Below, piece after piece: positions 17,573-24,870 of a DNA stretch of 64,000 bases (position 1 is its first letter; each line of letters opens with the position of its first letter). The notes under the pieces were generated by a model, which had not been told where the DNA came from, made no database searches, and worked only from the letters and a program-made list of their open reading frames with translations. Source of the DNA: Streptomyces sp. NBC_00708 (GTDB taxonomy: Bacteria; Actinomycetota; Actinomycetes; Streptomycetales; Streptomycetaceae); contig CP108997.1 in assembly GCA_036226585.1 (NCBI GenBank), forward strand, positions 1,426,001-1,490,000, in the 5' to 3' direction. A program made the position numbers and the translations under genes.

Positions 17573-19402
17573 GTGACCCCACGCATCGAGGACTACGCCC
17601 TCATCGGCGATCTCCAGACCGCGGCCCTGGTCGGCAAAAACGGTTCTGTCGACTGGTTGTGCCTGCCCCGCTTCGACTCGGGCGCCTGCTTCGCCGCCCT
17701 GCTCGGCGACGAGGACAACGGCCACTGGCGGATCGCGCCCAAGGGCGCGGACACCTGCACCCGGCGGGCCTACGCGGGCGAGTCCCTCGTCCTGGAGACG
17801 TACTGGGAGACGCGCACCGGCACCGTGAAGGTCATCGACTTCATGCCGCAGCGCGACAAGGAACCCGATGTGATGCGGATCGTCGAGGGCGTCAGCGGCA
17901 CCGTCGACATGACCTCCGTGATCCGGCTGCGCTTCGACTTCGGGTCCATCGTGCCGTGGATGCGCCGCTCGGACGGCCACCGGGTCGCGGTCGCCGGACC
18001 GGACTCGGCCTGGCTGCGCAGCGAACCGCCGGTCAAGACGTGGGGCCAGCAGTTCTCCACCTGTTCCTCGTTCACCGTGTCCGAGGGCGAGAAGGTGGCC
18101 TTCGTGCTGACCTGGCACCCCTCGCACTCCCCGCGGCCCAAGCTCGTCGACCCGTACGAGGCGCTGGAGAGCTCCCTGACCGACTGGGCGCAGTGGTCCG
18201 CCCGCTGCAAGTACGAGGGGCCGTACCGGGACGCCGTGATCCGTTCGCTGATCACCCTCAAGGCGCTCACCTTCGGCCCGACCGGCGGCATCGTGGCGGC
18301 CCCCACCACCTCGCTGCCGGAGGAGATCGGCGGCGTACGGAACTGGGACTACCGCTTCTGCTGGCTGCGGGACTCCACCCTCACCCTCGGCGCGCTGATC
18401 TCGGCCGGTTATCTGGAGGAGGCCGCCGCCTGGCGCGACTGGCTGCTGCGCGCGGTCGCCGGCGATCCGGCCGACCTGCAGATCATGTACGGCCTGGCCG
18501 GCGAGCGCAGACTCCCCGAGTCCGAGCTGCCCTGGCTGCGCGGCTACGAGAACTCCGCCCCGGTCCGGATCGGCAACGCGGCGGTGCGCCAGCGCCAGCT
18601 GGACGTGTACGGGGAGGTCATCGACTCGCTCCGGCTGGCCCGGGACGCGGGGCTGGACGACAAGCCGCACGCCTGGAGCCTCCAGCTCAGCCTGCTCGGG
18701 TTCCTGGAGTCCACCTGGCGCGAGCCGGACGAGGGGCTCTGGGAGATCCGCGGGCAGCGGCGCCACTTCGTGCACTCCAAGGTGATGGCCTGGGTCGCCG
18801 CCGACCGGGCGGTGCGCAGCCTGGAGGACGACCCCACGCTGGCCGGGGACGCCGACCGCTGGCGGGCGATGCGCGACGCCGTCCACCGGGAGGTCTGCGA
18901 GAAGGGCTACGACCCGGTGCGCAACACCTTCACCCAGTCGTACGGCTCCCGGGAACTGGACGCCGCGACGCTCCTGATCGCCAGGACCGGCTTCCTGCCG
19001 CCGGACGACCCGCGCGTGATCGGCACGGTGGACGCCGTGCGCGAGGAACTGGGCAGCGGCGGCGGGCTGGTGCGCCGCTACAGCACCGACGGCACCTCGA
19101 TCGACGGGCTGCCGGGCGGCGAGGGCGCGTTCCTGGCCTGCTCGTTCTGGCTGGCGGACGCGCTGCGGATGACCGGGCGCACCGACGAGGCCACCGCGCT
19201 GTTCGAACAGCTGCTGGCCCTGCGCAACGACGTGGGCCTGCTGGCCGAGGAGTACGACACCGCGGCGCAGCGCCAGCTCGGCAACTTCCCGCAGGCCTTC
19301 AGCCACATCGGCCTGGTCGGCACGGCGGTCGCGCTGTCCGGGGCGCGGTCCGCCGAGGCGGAGGCCGCCGAGGACACGGAGACGGGCGGCACGGCAGGAT
19401 AG
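17573..19402 (+). CDS. Glycoside hydrolase family 15 protein (trehalase/glucoamylase-like)
   Basis: A 609-aa cytosolic protein with an N-terminal trehalase-like beta domain (IEDYALIGDLQTAALVG) and a GH15 (alpha/alpha)6 barrel. Signatures include NWDYRFCWLRDST near residue 260, the GGEGAFLACSFWLADAL active-site region with a catalytic Glu near residue 515 and GNFPQAFSHIGLV near the end. Mycobacterial proteins of this architecture hydrolyse trehalose, so alpha,alpha-trehalase is the leading guess. It starts at GTG 17573 and ends 4 nt before the SDR gene, probably one operon. Confidence 0.9.
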   Translation: MTPRIEDYALIGDLQTAALVGKNGSVDWLCLPRFDSGACFAALLGDEDNGHWRIAPKGADTCTRRAYAGESLVLETYWETRTGTVKVIDFMPQRDKEPDVMRIVEGVSGTVDMTSVIRLRFDFGSIVPWMRRSDGHRVAVAGPDSAWLRSEPPVKTWGQQFSTCSSFTVSEGEKVAFVLTWHPSHSPRPKLVDPYEALESSLTDWAQWSARCKYEGPYRDAVIRSLITLKALTFGPTGGIVAAPTTSLPEEIGGVRNWDYRFCWLRDSTLTLGALISAGYLEEAAAWRDWLLRAVAGDPADLQIMYGLAGERRLPESELPWLRGYENSAPVRIGNAAVRQRQLDVYGEVIDSLRLARDAGLDDKPHAWSLQLSLLGFLESTWREPDEGLWEIRGQRRHFVHSKVMAWVAADRAVRSLEDDPTLAGDADRWRAMRDAVHREVCEKGYDPVRNTFTQSYGSRELDAATLLIARTGFLPPDDPRVIGTVDAVREELGSGGGLVRRYSTDGTSIDGLPGGEGAFLACSFWLADALRMTGRTDEATALFEQLLALRNDVGLLAEEYDTAAQRQLGNFPQAFSHIGLVGTAVALSGARSAEAEAAEDTETGGTAG

Positions 19403-19406
19403 GGCC

Positions 19407-20162
19407 ATGGATCTTGGACTGAAGGACCGTGTGTACATCGTCACCGGAGCGACGCGCGGGCTCGGTTACGCCACCGCCCGCGCCCTGGTGGCCGACGGCG
19501 CGAAGGTGATCATCACCGGCCGGGACGAGAAGCGCGCCCAGGAGGCCGCCGCCGAGCTGGGCCCGGACGCGGTCGGGCTCGCCGCCGACAACGCCGACCC
19601 CGCGGCGGCCGAACGGCTGGTGGAGGCCGCCAGGGAAGGGCTCGGCCGGCTCGACGGCATCCTGATCAGCGTCGGCGGTCCGCCGCCCGGCGGTATCGCG
19701 GACAACACCGACGAGCAGTGGCAGGCGGCCTTCGCGTCCGTCTTCCTGGGTGCGGTACGGCTGGCCAGGGCCGCGGCCGCGGCGCTCGGCGAGGGCGGGG
19801 CCATCGGCTTCGTGCTCTCCGGCTCCGTCCACGAGCCGATCCCCGGGCTGACCATCTCCAACGGGCTGCGCCCCGGACTGGCCGGCGTCGCCAAGTCGAT
19901 GGCCGACGAGCTCGGCCCGCGCGGGATCCGCGTCGTGGGCCTGCTGCCGGCCCGGATCGACACGGACCGGGTGCGGGAGCTGGACGCGCTGTCCGGGGAC
20001 GCGGAGGCCTCACGCACCGCCAACGAGGCGAACATCCCGCTGCGCCGCTACGGCACCCCGGAGGAGTTCGGCCGCACGGCCGCGTTCCTGCTGTCCCCCG
20101 CCGCCTCGTATCTGACGGGCATCATGGTGCCCGTCGACGGCGGGCACCGGCACGGCTTCTGA
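19407..20162 (+). CDS. SDR family oxidoreductase with non-canonical active site
   Basis: A 251-aa Rossmann protein with the NAD(P) motif TGATRGLG (about 14-21) and the C-terminal SDR signature (YLTGIMVPVDGG). The catalytic Ser is present (LSGSVHEP), but the position of the YxxxK pair reads SNGLRPGLAG, so Tyr and Lys are replaced. Subfamilies of 3-oxoacyl-ACP-reductase-like SDRs share this SN-LR text, so this is a lineage trait rather than a mutation. Catalysis may be altered or absent. It lies 4 nt downstream of the GH15 gene. Confidence 0.88.
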   Translation: MDLGLKDRVYIVTGATRGLGYATARALVADGAKVIITGRDEKRAQEAAAELGPDAVGLAADNADPAAAERLVEAAREGLGRLDGILISVGGPPPGGIADNTDEQWQAAFASVFLGAVRLARAAAAALGEGGAIGFVLSGSVHEPIPGLTISNGLRPGLAGVAKSMADELGPRGIRVVGLLPARIDTDRVRELDALSGDAEASRTANEANIPLRRYGTPEEFGRTAAFLLSPAASYLTGIMVPVDGGHRHGF

Positions 20163-20215
20163 GCCGCGGGCCGGGGTACGGCGGCGGCGCGGGGCCCGCG
20201 CCACCGCACCGCCCG

Positions 20216-20803
20216 TCAGCTCACCCGCGCGGCCCGGTGCTTGACGGCCTTCAGCCGGACCTCGGCGGGCAGCCGGTCGAGACCCGCCGAATCCCGGGCG
20301 TGCGCCAGCGCCTCGTCGCTCAGCCGGCCCAGCGCCTCGTCCGGCGCGGCGTGCGGCTCCATCAGCAGACGGACCCGGGCGGCCGGGGTGGAGCGCTTGC
20401 CGGTCAGGGTGACCTGGGCGCGGGCCACCCCGTCCAGGGCGCCCGCCTCCCCGGCGAGCACACCCTCCAGGGCCCGGCCGCGCAGCAGGGCGCCCTCGCC
20501 GTCGCCGCTCTCCACCAGCACCTCGGAGAGCCGGGAGCGGCGGAACTGCGCCAGCAGCCACCACAGGGCGAGGACCACGAGGACGGCGAGGACCGCGATC
20601 ACCGTCGGCCACCACCAGCCCTCGGAGCGCCAGCGGTCCCGGTCCGCGTCGCTGAGCAGCACGTCGTTCTTGCCGTACCAGGGCCACCAGGACGGGACGG
20701 ACAGACCGGTCGCGGCGGCCAGAACACCGCCGCCGACACAGATCAGCACCAGCCCGGCCAGGCCCAGCAGTACCCGGTTGACGGTCCTGAGCACGCCGTT
20801 CAC
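20216..20803 (-). CDS. amaP: Alkaline shock response membrane anchor protein AmaP
   Basis: A 195-aa protein with two N-terminal transmembrane helices (LLGLAGLVLICVGGGVLAA and WPTVIAVLAVLVVLALWWLL) followed by a soluble Asp23-interacting-like domain. AmaP anchors Asp23 proteins at the membrane in Gram-positive bacteria. GTG 20803 overlaps the stop of the upstream DUF6286 gene by 4 nt. It is the last gene of the five-gene Asp23 operon. Confidence 0.85.
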   Translation of the reverse strand: MNGVLRTVNRVLLGLAGLVLICVGGGVLAAATGLSVPSWWPWYGKNDVLLSDADRDRWRSEGWWWPTVIAVLAVLVVLALWWLLAQFRRSRLSEVLVESGDGEGALLRGRALEGVLAGEAGALDGVARAQVTLTGKRSTPAARVRLLMEPHAAPDEALGRLSDEALAHARDSAGLDRLPAEVRLKAVKHRAARVS

Positions 20804-21489
20804 CCCTTCTTCGCCGGCCGGCGGACATGGACCGACAGGCTCGGCTGCCTGGCGAGTCCCAGTTCTCGGATCCCCGTGGAGAGCACGGAGTCCAGGTCGG
20901 CCCGCACCTCGTCGAGTTCCCGGAAGTGCGACACGGCGCGCACCCCGACCTTGCTCCGGCCCATCCGGACCCGGACGGACTGCACACCGGAGACCTCGAC
21001 GGCCCGGTCCCGCAGGACCATCGCGGCGGCCGTCCGGTCGAGCGCGGCGCGCACGTCGGCGTGTTCGCGGCGCATCGGGAGCAGGTCGCGCAGTCCCGGG
21101 GTGAGCGCGAGGAGCAGCAGCCACAGGCCGAGGGCGGCGGCGACGGACGCGCCGGTGAGCACCCAGACGTCGTCGAGCCGGCGCGTCGCGAGTTCGTCCG
21201 CGAGGGTGCGGCGCCACTGCATCGCCGGGTGTCCGGCGCGGACCGCGGCCACGTCGTAGAGGAGCAGGCCGCTCGCGCCGAGGACCACCGCGGCGACGAT
21301 GCCGGCGGGGATGCGCCGGGCGGACCAGAAGCGGCCCGCACCGCCTTCGGGCCGGTCCTTGCCGGGCGCGGGGTCGTACGCCGCGGACGAGGCGGACTGG
21401 TCGAGCGCGAGGACGGCACCGCCATGTTCCACCGGCCCGGCGCCGGGCGGTCGCCGCGTGCCGTCGTCCGGGTCGTGGGGCTCGGTCAT
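20800..21489 (-). CDS. DUF6286-like membrane protein of the Asp23 operon
   Basis: A 229-aa protein. A Pro/Gly-rich, charged N-terminal 60 residues is followed by two transmembrane segments (IPAGIVAAVVLGASGLLLY and VWVLTGASVAAALGLWLLLL) and a C-terminal domain with an Asp23-like pattern of alternating Val/Arg (VEVSGVQSVRVRMGRSKVGVRA). It has the same plan as AmaP, likely a paralogue by duplication. ATG 21489 has GGGAGG upstream and overlaps the preceding stop (ATGA). Confidence 0.82.
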   Translation of the reverse strand: MTEPHDPDDGTRRPPGAGPVEHGGAVLALDQSASSAAYDPAPGKDRPEGGAGRFWSARRIPAGIVAAVVLGASGLLLYDVAAVRAGHPAMQWRRTLADELATRRLDDVWVLTGASVAAALGLWLLLLALTPGLRDLLPMRREHADVRAALDRTAAAMVLRDRAVEVSGVQSVRVRMGRSKVGVRAVSHFRELDEVRADLDSVLSTGIRELGLARQPSLSVHVRRPAKKG

Positions 21490-21848
21490 CGGATCCTCCC
21501 CTGTGCCGCGAGGCTCGCTCCTGAGGGGTGCAGGCGTTCGACCTGTACGGCCACTTCGGGCACCTCCATCCCCGCCAACGCCTTTACCCGCTCGGCGACC
21601 CGCCGACGCACGGCGCCGCACTGGTGGCCGATGTCGCTGGGATATCCCAGCTCCAGGCTCACCCGTACGCGGGCGGTGTCGCGGTGCACGGTGACCGTGG
21701 CACGCGGCGACGCCGCCTCCTTCGGGGACGCGTCGACCGCCTCCTTCGCCGCCTGCGCGGCGATCTTCGCGACCACCCGGTCGGCGATCCGTGTCTCTCC
21801 CCGCTCCCCGGCCGCGACCGCGCCGCTCGCCCCCGACACCGCCGTCAC
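21486..21848 (-). CDS. Asp23/Gls24 family envelope stress protein (short)
   Basis: A 120-aa Asp23-family protein: GETRIADRVVAKIAAQAAKEAV followed by beta-rich VTVHRDTARVRVSLELGYP and a helix ending in a Glu/Val-rich strand. It starts at GTG 21848, which overlaps the stop of the 63-aa hydrophobic protein (GTGA), and its own stop overlaps the DUF6286 start. Asp23 proteins form membrane-associated assemblies through AmaP and respond to envelope stress; that role is inferred from family. Confidence 0.87.
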   Translation of the reverse strand: MTAVSGASGAVAAGERGETRIADRVVAKIAAQAAKEAVDASPKEAASPRATVTVHRDTARVRVSLELGYPSDIGHQCGAVRRRVAERVKALAGMEVPEVAVQVERLHPSGASLAAQGRIR

Positions 21849-22036
21849 CGCCGTCGGTCGCCGCGCTCGCGACTCCGGAAGAAGTCGCCGGGTTCCAGGT
21901 CGCCGTCGAGGAAGCGGCCGGCGATGAAGCCGACCGCCCCGAGGGCGGCCACCAGTACAAAGGCACCGAACCCGCCGAAGTAACCGGCGAAACCGAGCGC
22001 CATGCCGGCCAACAGACCGACCACAGCCATGCTCAT
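21845..22036 (-). CDS. Small hydrophobic protein of the Asp23 operon
   Basis: A 63-aa protein: two hydrophobic Gly/Ala-rich helices (VVGLLAGMALGFAGYFGGFGA and a second) and a basic-acidic tail (FFRSRERGDRRR). GAGGAG lies 7 nt before ATG 22036. It resembles the DUF2273-type small membrane proteins found beside amaP. Its stop overlaps the next start. Confidence 0.8.
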   Translation of the reverse strand: MSMAVVGLLAGMALGFAGYFGGFGAFVLVAALGAVGFIAGRFLDGDLEPGDFFRSRERGDRRR

Positions 22037-22069
22037 CCTGTGCTCCTCAACCGCTGGACGCCGGGGCTA

Positions 22070-22552
22070 CTACTGGACACGCGACTCGGAATCGTCGTCG
22101 TCATCGTCCTCGTCGGGCAGTTTCACGTCGCTGACGGCGATGTTGACCTCGACGACCTCCAGGCCCGTCATGCGCTCGACGGCCGCGACCACGTTCTCCC
22201 GTACGTCGCGGGCGACATCGGCGATCGACACGCCGTATTCGACGACGATCTCCAGGTCCAGCGCGGTCTGGGTCTCGCCGACCTCGGCCTTGACCCCACG
22301 GGTGACGGACTTGGAGCCGCCGGGGACCCGGTCGCGGACCGCCCCGAACGTCCGGGACAGGCCGCTGCCCATCGCGTGCACCCCGACGACGTCGCGCGCC
22401 GCCATGCCGGCGATCTTCTCGACGACCCCGTCCGCGATCGTCGTACGGCCGCGGGTCCCGGGGTCGCCTCCGCCGCGCTTGGTCAGGCCGCTGCCGCCCG
22501 AGGCGCCGCTGTCGGGGTTCTCGGGCCGGTTCCGCTGTGGGGTCTCGGTCAT
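22070..22552 (-). CDS. Asp23/Gls24 family envelope stress response protein
   Basis: A 160-aa Asp23 protein. A disordered Gly/Ser/Arg-rich N-terminus (about 35 residues) precedes the core (TTIADGVVEKIAGMAARDVVGVHAM, then ALDLEIVVEYGVSIADVARDVRENV). The last 15 residues are acidic (DEDDDDDDSE). ATG 22552 follows a GAAGGGAAG site. It is the first gene of the operon and starts divergently from the Asp23-associated gene at 22646. Confidence 0.88.
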   Translation of the reverse strand: MTETPQRNRPENPDSGASGGSGLTKRGGGDPGTRGRTTIADGVVEKIAGMAARDVVGVHAMGSGLSRTFGAVRDRVPGGSKSVTRGVKAEVGETQTALDLEIVVEYGVSIADVARDVRENVVAAVERMTGLEVVEVNIAVSDVKLPDEDDDDDDSESRVQ

Positions 22553-22645
22553 CGCCGTACTTCCCTTCGGGGCAGTTTGGACTTCTTCGCCCACATTAAG
22601 GGCGCTTGCCCCGACTCGCGCCATGGATACGGCAGTCTGGTGGCC

Positions 22646-23356
22646 ATGACGACGGCTGACAGCCCGCACAGGGCCCACGCGTGGACGGCTGCGGTACGGC
22701 AACGGCTCTCGCTGGGCCGGCTGCTCCCTCTGGGCGGTCCGGCGGACGGCGCCTGGATCGCGGAGCGAGCCGCGGTCGCGGTGCTGCGCCGGGCGGTGGA
22801 CGGCCAGGCGGCCGGGCCGGTGCTCGGTGAGCTGCGCATCGCCGTGGCCGACCCGGAGTCGGCTCCCGCCGCCCAGGTGCCCCCGCCCCCGAGCGCGCTG
22901 CCGCCGGGTCCCCTACGAATCGAGGCGACGATGACCGCGACGGCCGATCAGCCCCTTCCCGCAGCCGCCGAGGCGTTGCGCGCGGCCCTTCTGTCGGCCG
23001 CCGCGCGGCGGCTCGGCCTGGCGGTCACCGAGGTGGACCTGCGGGTGACGGGGCTGCTGGACGGCTCGTCCGAACGGGTGGAGCCGGAGCCGGTGGAGGT
23101 GCGCCCGGCGCCCGCGGAGAACGCGGCGGGGCAGGCGGCCGCCTCCGTGACCGGGGTGGCGGCGCTGACCGGTGTGCTGGGTCCGGCGGTGCGGATGGGC
23201 ACCGGCCATGTGCAGGTCGAGCTGGCGACGGAGAGCGGGCACCGTGCGCTCGATGTGGCCCGCGCCGTGCGGGAGGCGGTGACGGAGGCGTCCGAGGGCC
23301 GGCCGTCGGTCGCGGTGCTGGTCACGGCGGTGTCCGGCGAGGCCACGCCGGGCTGA
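22646..23356 (+). CDS. Hypothetical protein divergent from the Asp23 operon
   Basis: A 236-aa soluble protein. The first 75 residues contain an Arg/Trp-rich helix and an Asp23-like beginning (WIAERAAVAVLRRAVDG); a Pro-rich linker (about 78-90) leads to an Ala-rich alpha/beta region ending in GRPSVAVLVTAVSGEA. The repeated pattern of helix plus Val-rich strands recalls two degenerate Asp23 units. It shares a 93-nt divergent intergenic region with the operon, suggesting common control. Confidence 0.7.
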   Translation: MTTADSPHRAHAWTAAVRQRLSLGRLLPLGGPADGAWIAERAAVAVLRRAVDGQAAGPVLGELRIAVADPESAPAAQVPPPPSALPPGPLRIEATMTATADQPLPAAAEALRAALLSAAARRLGLAVTEVDLRVTGLLDGSSERVEPEPVEVRPAPAENAAGQAAASVTGVAALTGVLGPAVRMGTGHVQVELATESGHRALDVARAVREAVTEASEGRPSVAVLVTAVSGEATPG

Positions 23357-23379
23357 CCGGAGGCGTGCGATGCCTCCGG
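23357..23379. terminator. Short hairpin between convergent genes
   Basis: CCGGAGGC (23357-23364) pairs with GCCTCCGG (23372-23379) across a 7-nt loop directly after the stop of the plus-strand gene and before the stop of the crotonase gene. Confidence 0.45.
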
Positions 23380-23391
23380 CCGGCCCCGGGA

Positions 23392-24183
23392 TCAGCCGAG
23401 GGCGCCCGCCAGGTCGCGGAGGCGGCGGCCCTGCGCGGCCCGTTCGGCGGCGCGCTGCTCCTCGTACGTACGCGAGACGGCGCCGCTCAGCAGCGCCTTG
23501 GTCTCGATGACGGCGTCACGCGGCGCGGAGATCAGGGCGCCGGCCAGGTCGCGGGCGGCGCCTTCCAGTTCGGCCGCGGGCACGACGAGGTTGGCCAGCC
23601 CGGTGCGCTCGGCCTCCTCGGCGTGGACGTAGCGGCCGGTGGCGCAGATCTCGAGCGCGCGGGCGTACCCCACGAGGTGCACCAGGGGGTGCGTACCGGT
23701 GAGGTCGGGCACCAGGCCCAGGCTGGTCTCGCGCATGGCGAACTGGACGTCCTCGGCAACGATGCGCAGGTCACAGGCGAGGGCGAGCTGGAAGCCCGCC
23801 CCGATGGCGTGCCCCTGGACGGCCGCGATCGTCACGATGTCGTTGCGGCGCCACCAGGTGAACGCCTCCTGGTACTCGGCGATCAGCGCGTCGAGGTCGG
23901 CCTCCGGGCCGCGCCCCATGTCGAGGAAGGACGGCTCACCGTCGAACCCCTCGGGGGTGAAGGCCTGGCGGTCGAGTCCGGCGGAGAACGACACGCCTTC
24001 GGCGCGCAGCACGACGACCCGCACACTGCCGGGCAGAGCCCGTCCGGCCTCGGTCAACGCCCGCCACAGAGCGGGAGACTGGGCGTTGCGCTTGGTCGGG
24101 TTGGTGAGGGTCACCGTGGCAACCGCGTCGTCGATGGTGAGTCGTACGCCGTCCTTGTCGAGCACGGAGTCGAGCGAGGTCAT
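23392..24183 (-). CDS. Enoyl-CoA hydratase/isomerase family protein
   Basis: A 263-aa crotonase-fold protein. The CoA-binding/oxyanion motifs are SFSAGLDRQAF near residue 68 and GHAIGAGFQLALACDLRI near residue 127. The position of the first catalytic Glu reads MRETSLGLVPDLTGTHPL, which retains Glu but lacks the usual PE-x-x-x-G text, so substrate or reaction may differ from classical hydratases. ATG 24183 has GGAGG upstream. It lies immediately downstream of gbn in the same direction. Confidence 0.9.
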   Translation of the reverse strand: MTSLDSVLDKDGVRLTIDDAVATVTLTNPTKRNAQSPALWRALTEAGRALPGSVRVVVLRAEGVSFSAGLDRQAFTPEGFDGEPSFLDMGRGPEADLDALIAEYQEAFTWWRRNDIVTIAAVQGHAIGAGFQLALACDLRIVAEDVQFAMRETSLGLVPDLTGTHPLVHLVGYARALEICATGRYVHAEEAERTGLANLVVPAAELEGAARDLAGALISAPRDAVIETKALLSGAVSRTYEEQRAAERAAQGRRLRDLAGALG

Positions 24184-24328
24184 ACGGAGCCTCCGGATCG
24201 GGTGCAGTCAGCACATGGAGCTAAGTGACTGAACAGTAACCACCGGATCGACCCTGCGGTCGACCGGGTGGCCGCACCCGGACCGGGAGCCCCCGGGGCC
24301 CTGACGTGCCCCGGTCCGCTGCCGGCCG

Positions 24329-24550
24329 TCAGGCCGTCGCGGCCTTCTTGCCTCGTGTGGCGCCGCCGCGTCCGCGGAGCGTCACTCCGGACTCGCTGAG
24401 CATCCGGTGGACGAATCCGTAGGAGCGGCCCGTTTCCTCGGCCAGCGCCCGGATGCTCGCACCGGAGTCGTACTTCTTCTTCAGGTCTGCCGCGAGCTTG
24501 TCGCGCGCGGCGCCGGTCACCCGGCTGCCCTTCTTCAGAGTCTCGGCCAC
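24329..24550 (-). CDS. gbn: Gbn-like small helix-turn-helix nucleoid-associated protein
   Basis: A 73-aa basic DNA-binding protein. The HTH (about 30-55, GASIRALAEETGRSYGFVHRML) is followed by a Lys/Arg/Gly-rich tail (RGRGGATRGKKAATA). Sequence, length and neighbours (crotonase downstream, ABC-F upstream) match S. coelicolor SCO1839, reported as the GATC-binding nucleoid-associated protein Gbn. GTG 24550 is chosen because AGGAGG lies 5 nt upstream; open frame continues further but without such a site. Identification rests on memory of the family. Confidence 0.85.
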   Translation of the reverse strand: MAETLKKGSRVTGAARDKLAADLKKKYDSGASIRALAEETGRSYGFVHRMLSESGVTLRGRGGATRGKKAATA

Positions 24551-24870
24551 CCGTGCCTCCTCATGGGAAGTGCGCTCTGGACTCTCATGATCACCCCTCA
24601 CGCGCTTCCTGGCCACCCATTCGGCAAGGTCCGTGCGACCGGATTCACGCCCCGCGAGTGCGCCGGCGTGACCGGAATGCCTCATTCCAGCGGGTCGCGC
24701 CGGACAGTCGGCGGGCGCCTGGGGAGGAACGTCCAGGTCAGGGCCCGCACGGGGAGGAGGGCCGAAATGGGTGCGCCCGGCAGCTGTCCGCCGGGCGCCG
24801 CGCCGAGGTACGAGACGTACTCACACAGATGACGGATCCCGGATAGGCCGAATGATCCAGTGCGGGGGGA
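24551..24870. other. 320-bp intergenic region upstream of gbn, rich in GATC
   Basis: No gene is supported here; frames open on both strands are shadow-like. It separates the ABC-F stop from gbn and should carry the gbn promoter. GATC occurs at 24589, 24835, 24854 and 24869 (the last overlaps the ABC-F stop), more than expected for DNA of this composition (about one). Confidence 0.5.

Noticed and set aside
20163..20215. Palindrome GGCGCGGG/CCCGCGCC between the SDR and amaP genes
   Set aside because: No loop of its own; might act as a weak terminator but too ambiguous to annotate.
24407..24832. Plus-strand frame antisense to gbn
   Set aside because: Poor composition and no ribosome site; the minus-strand HTH gene with AGGAGG explains the locus.
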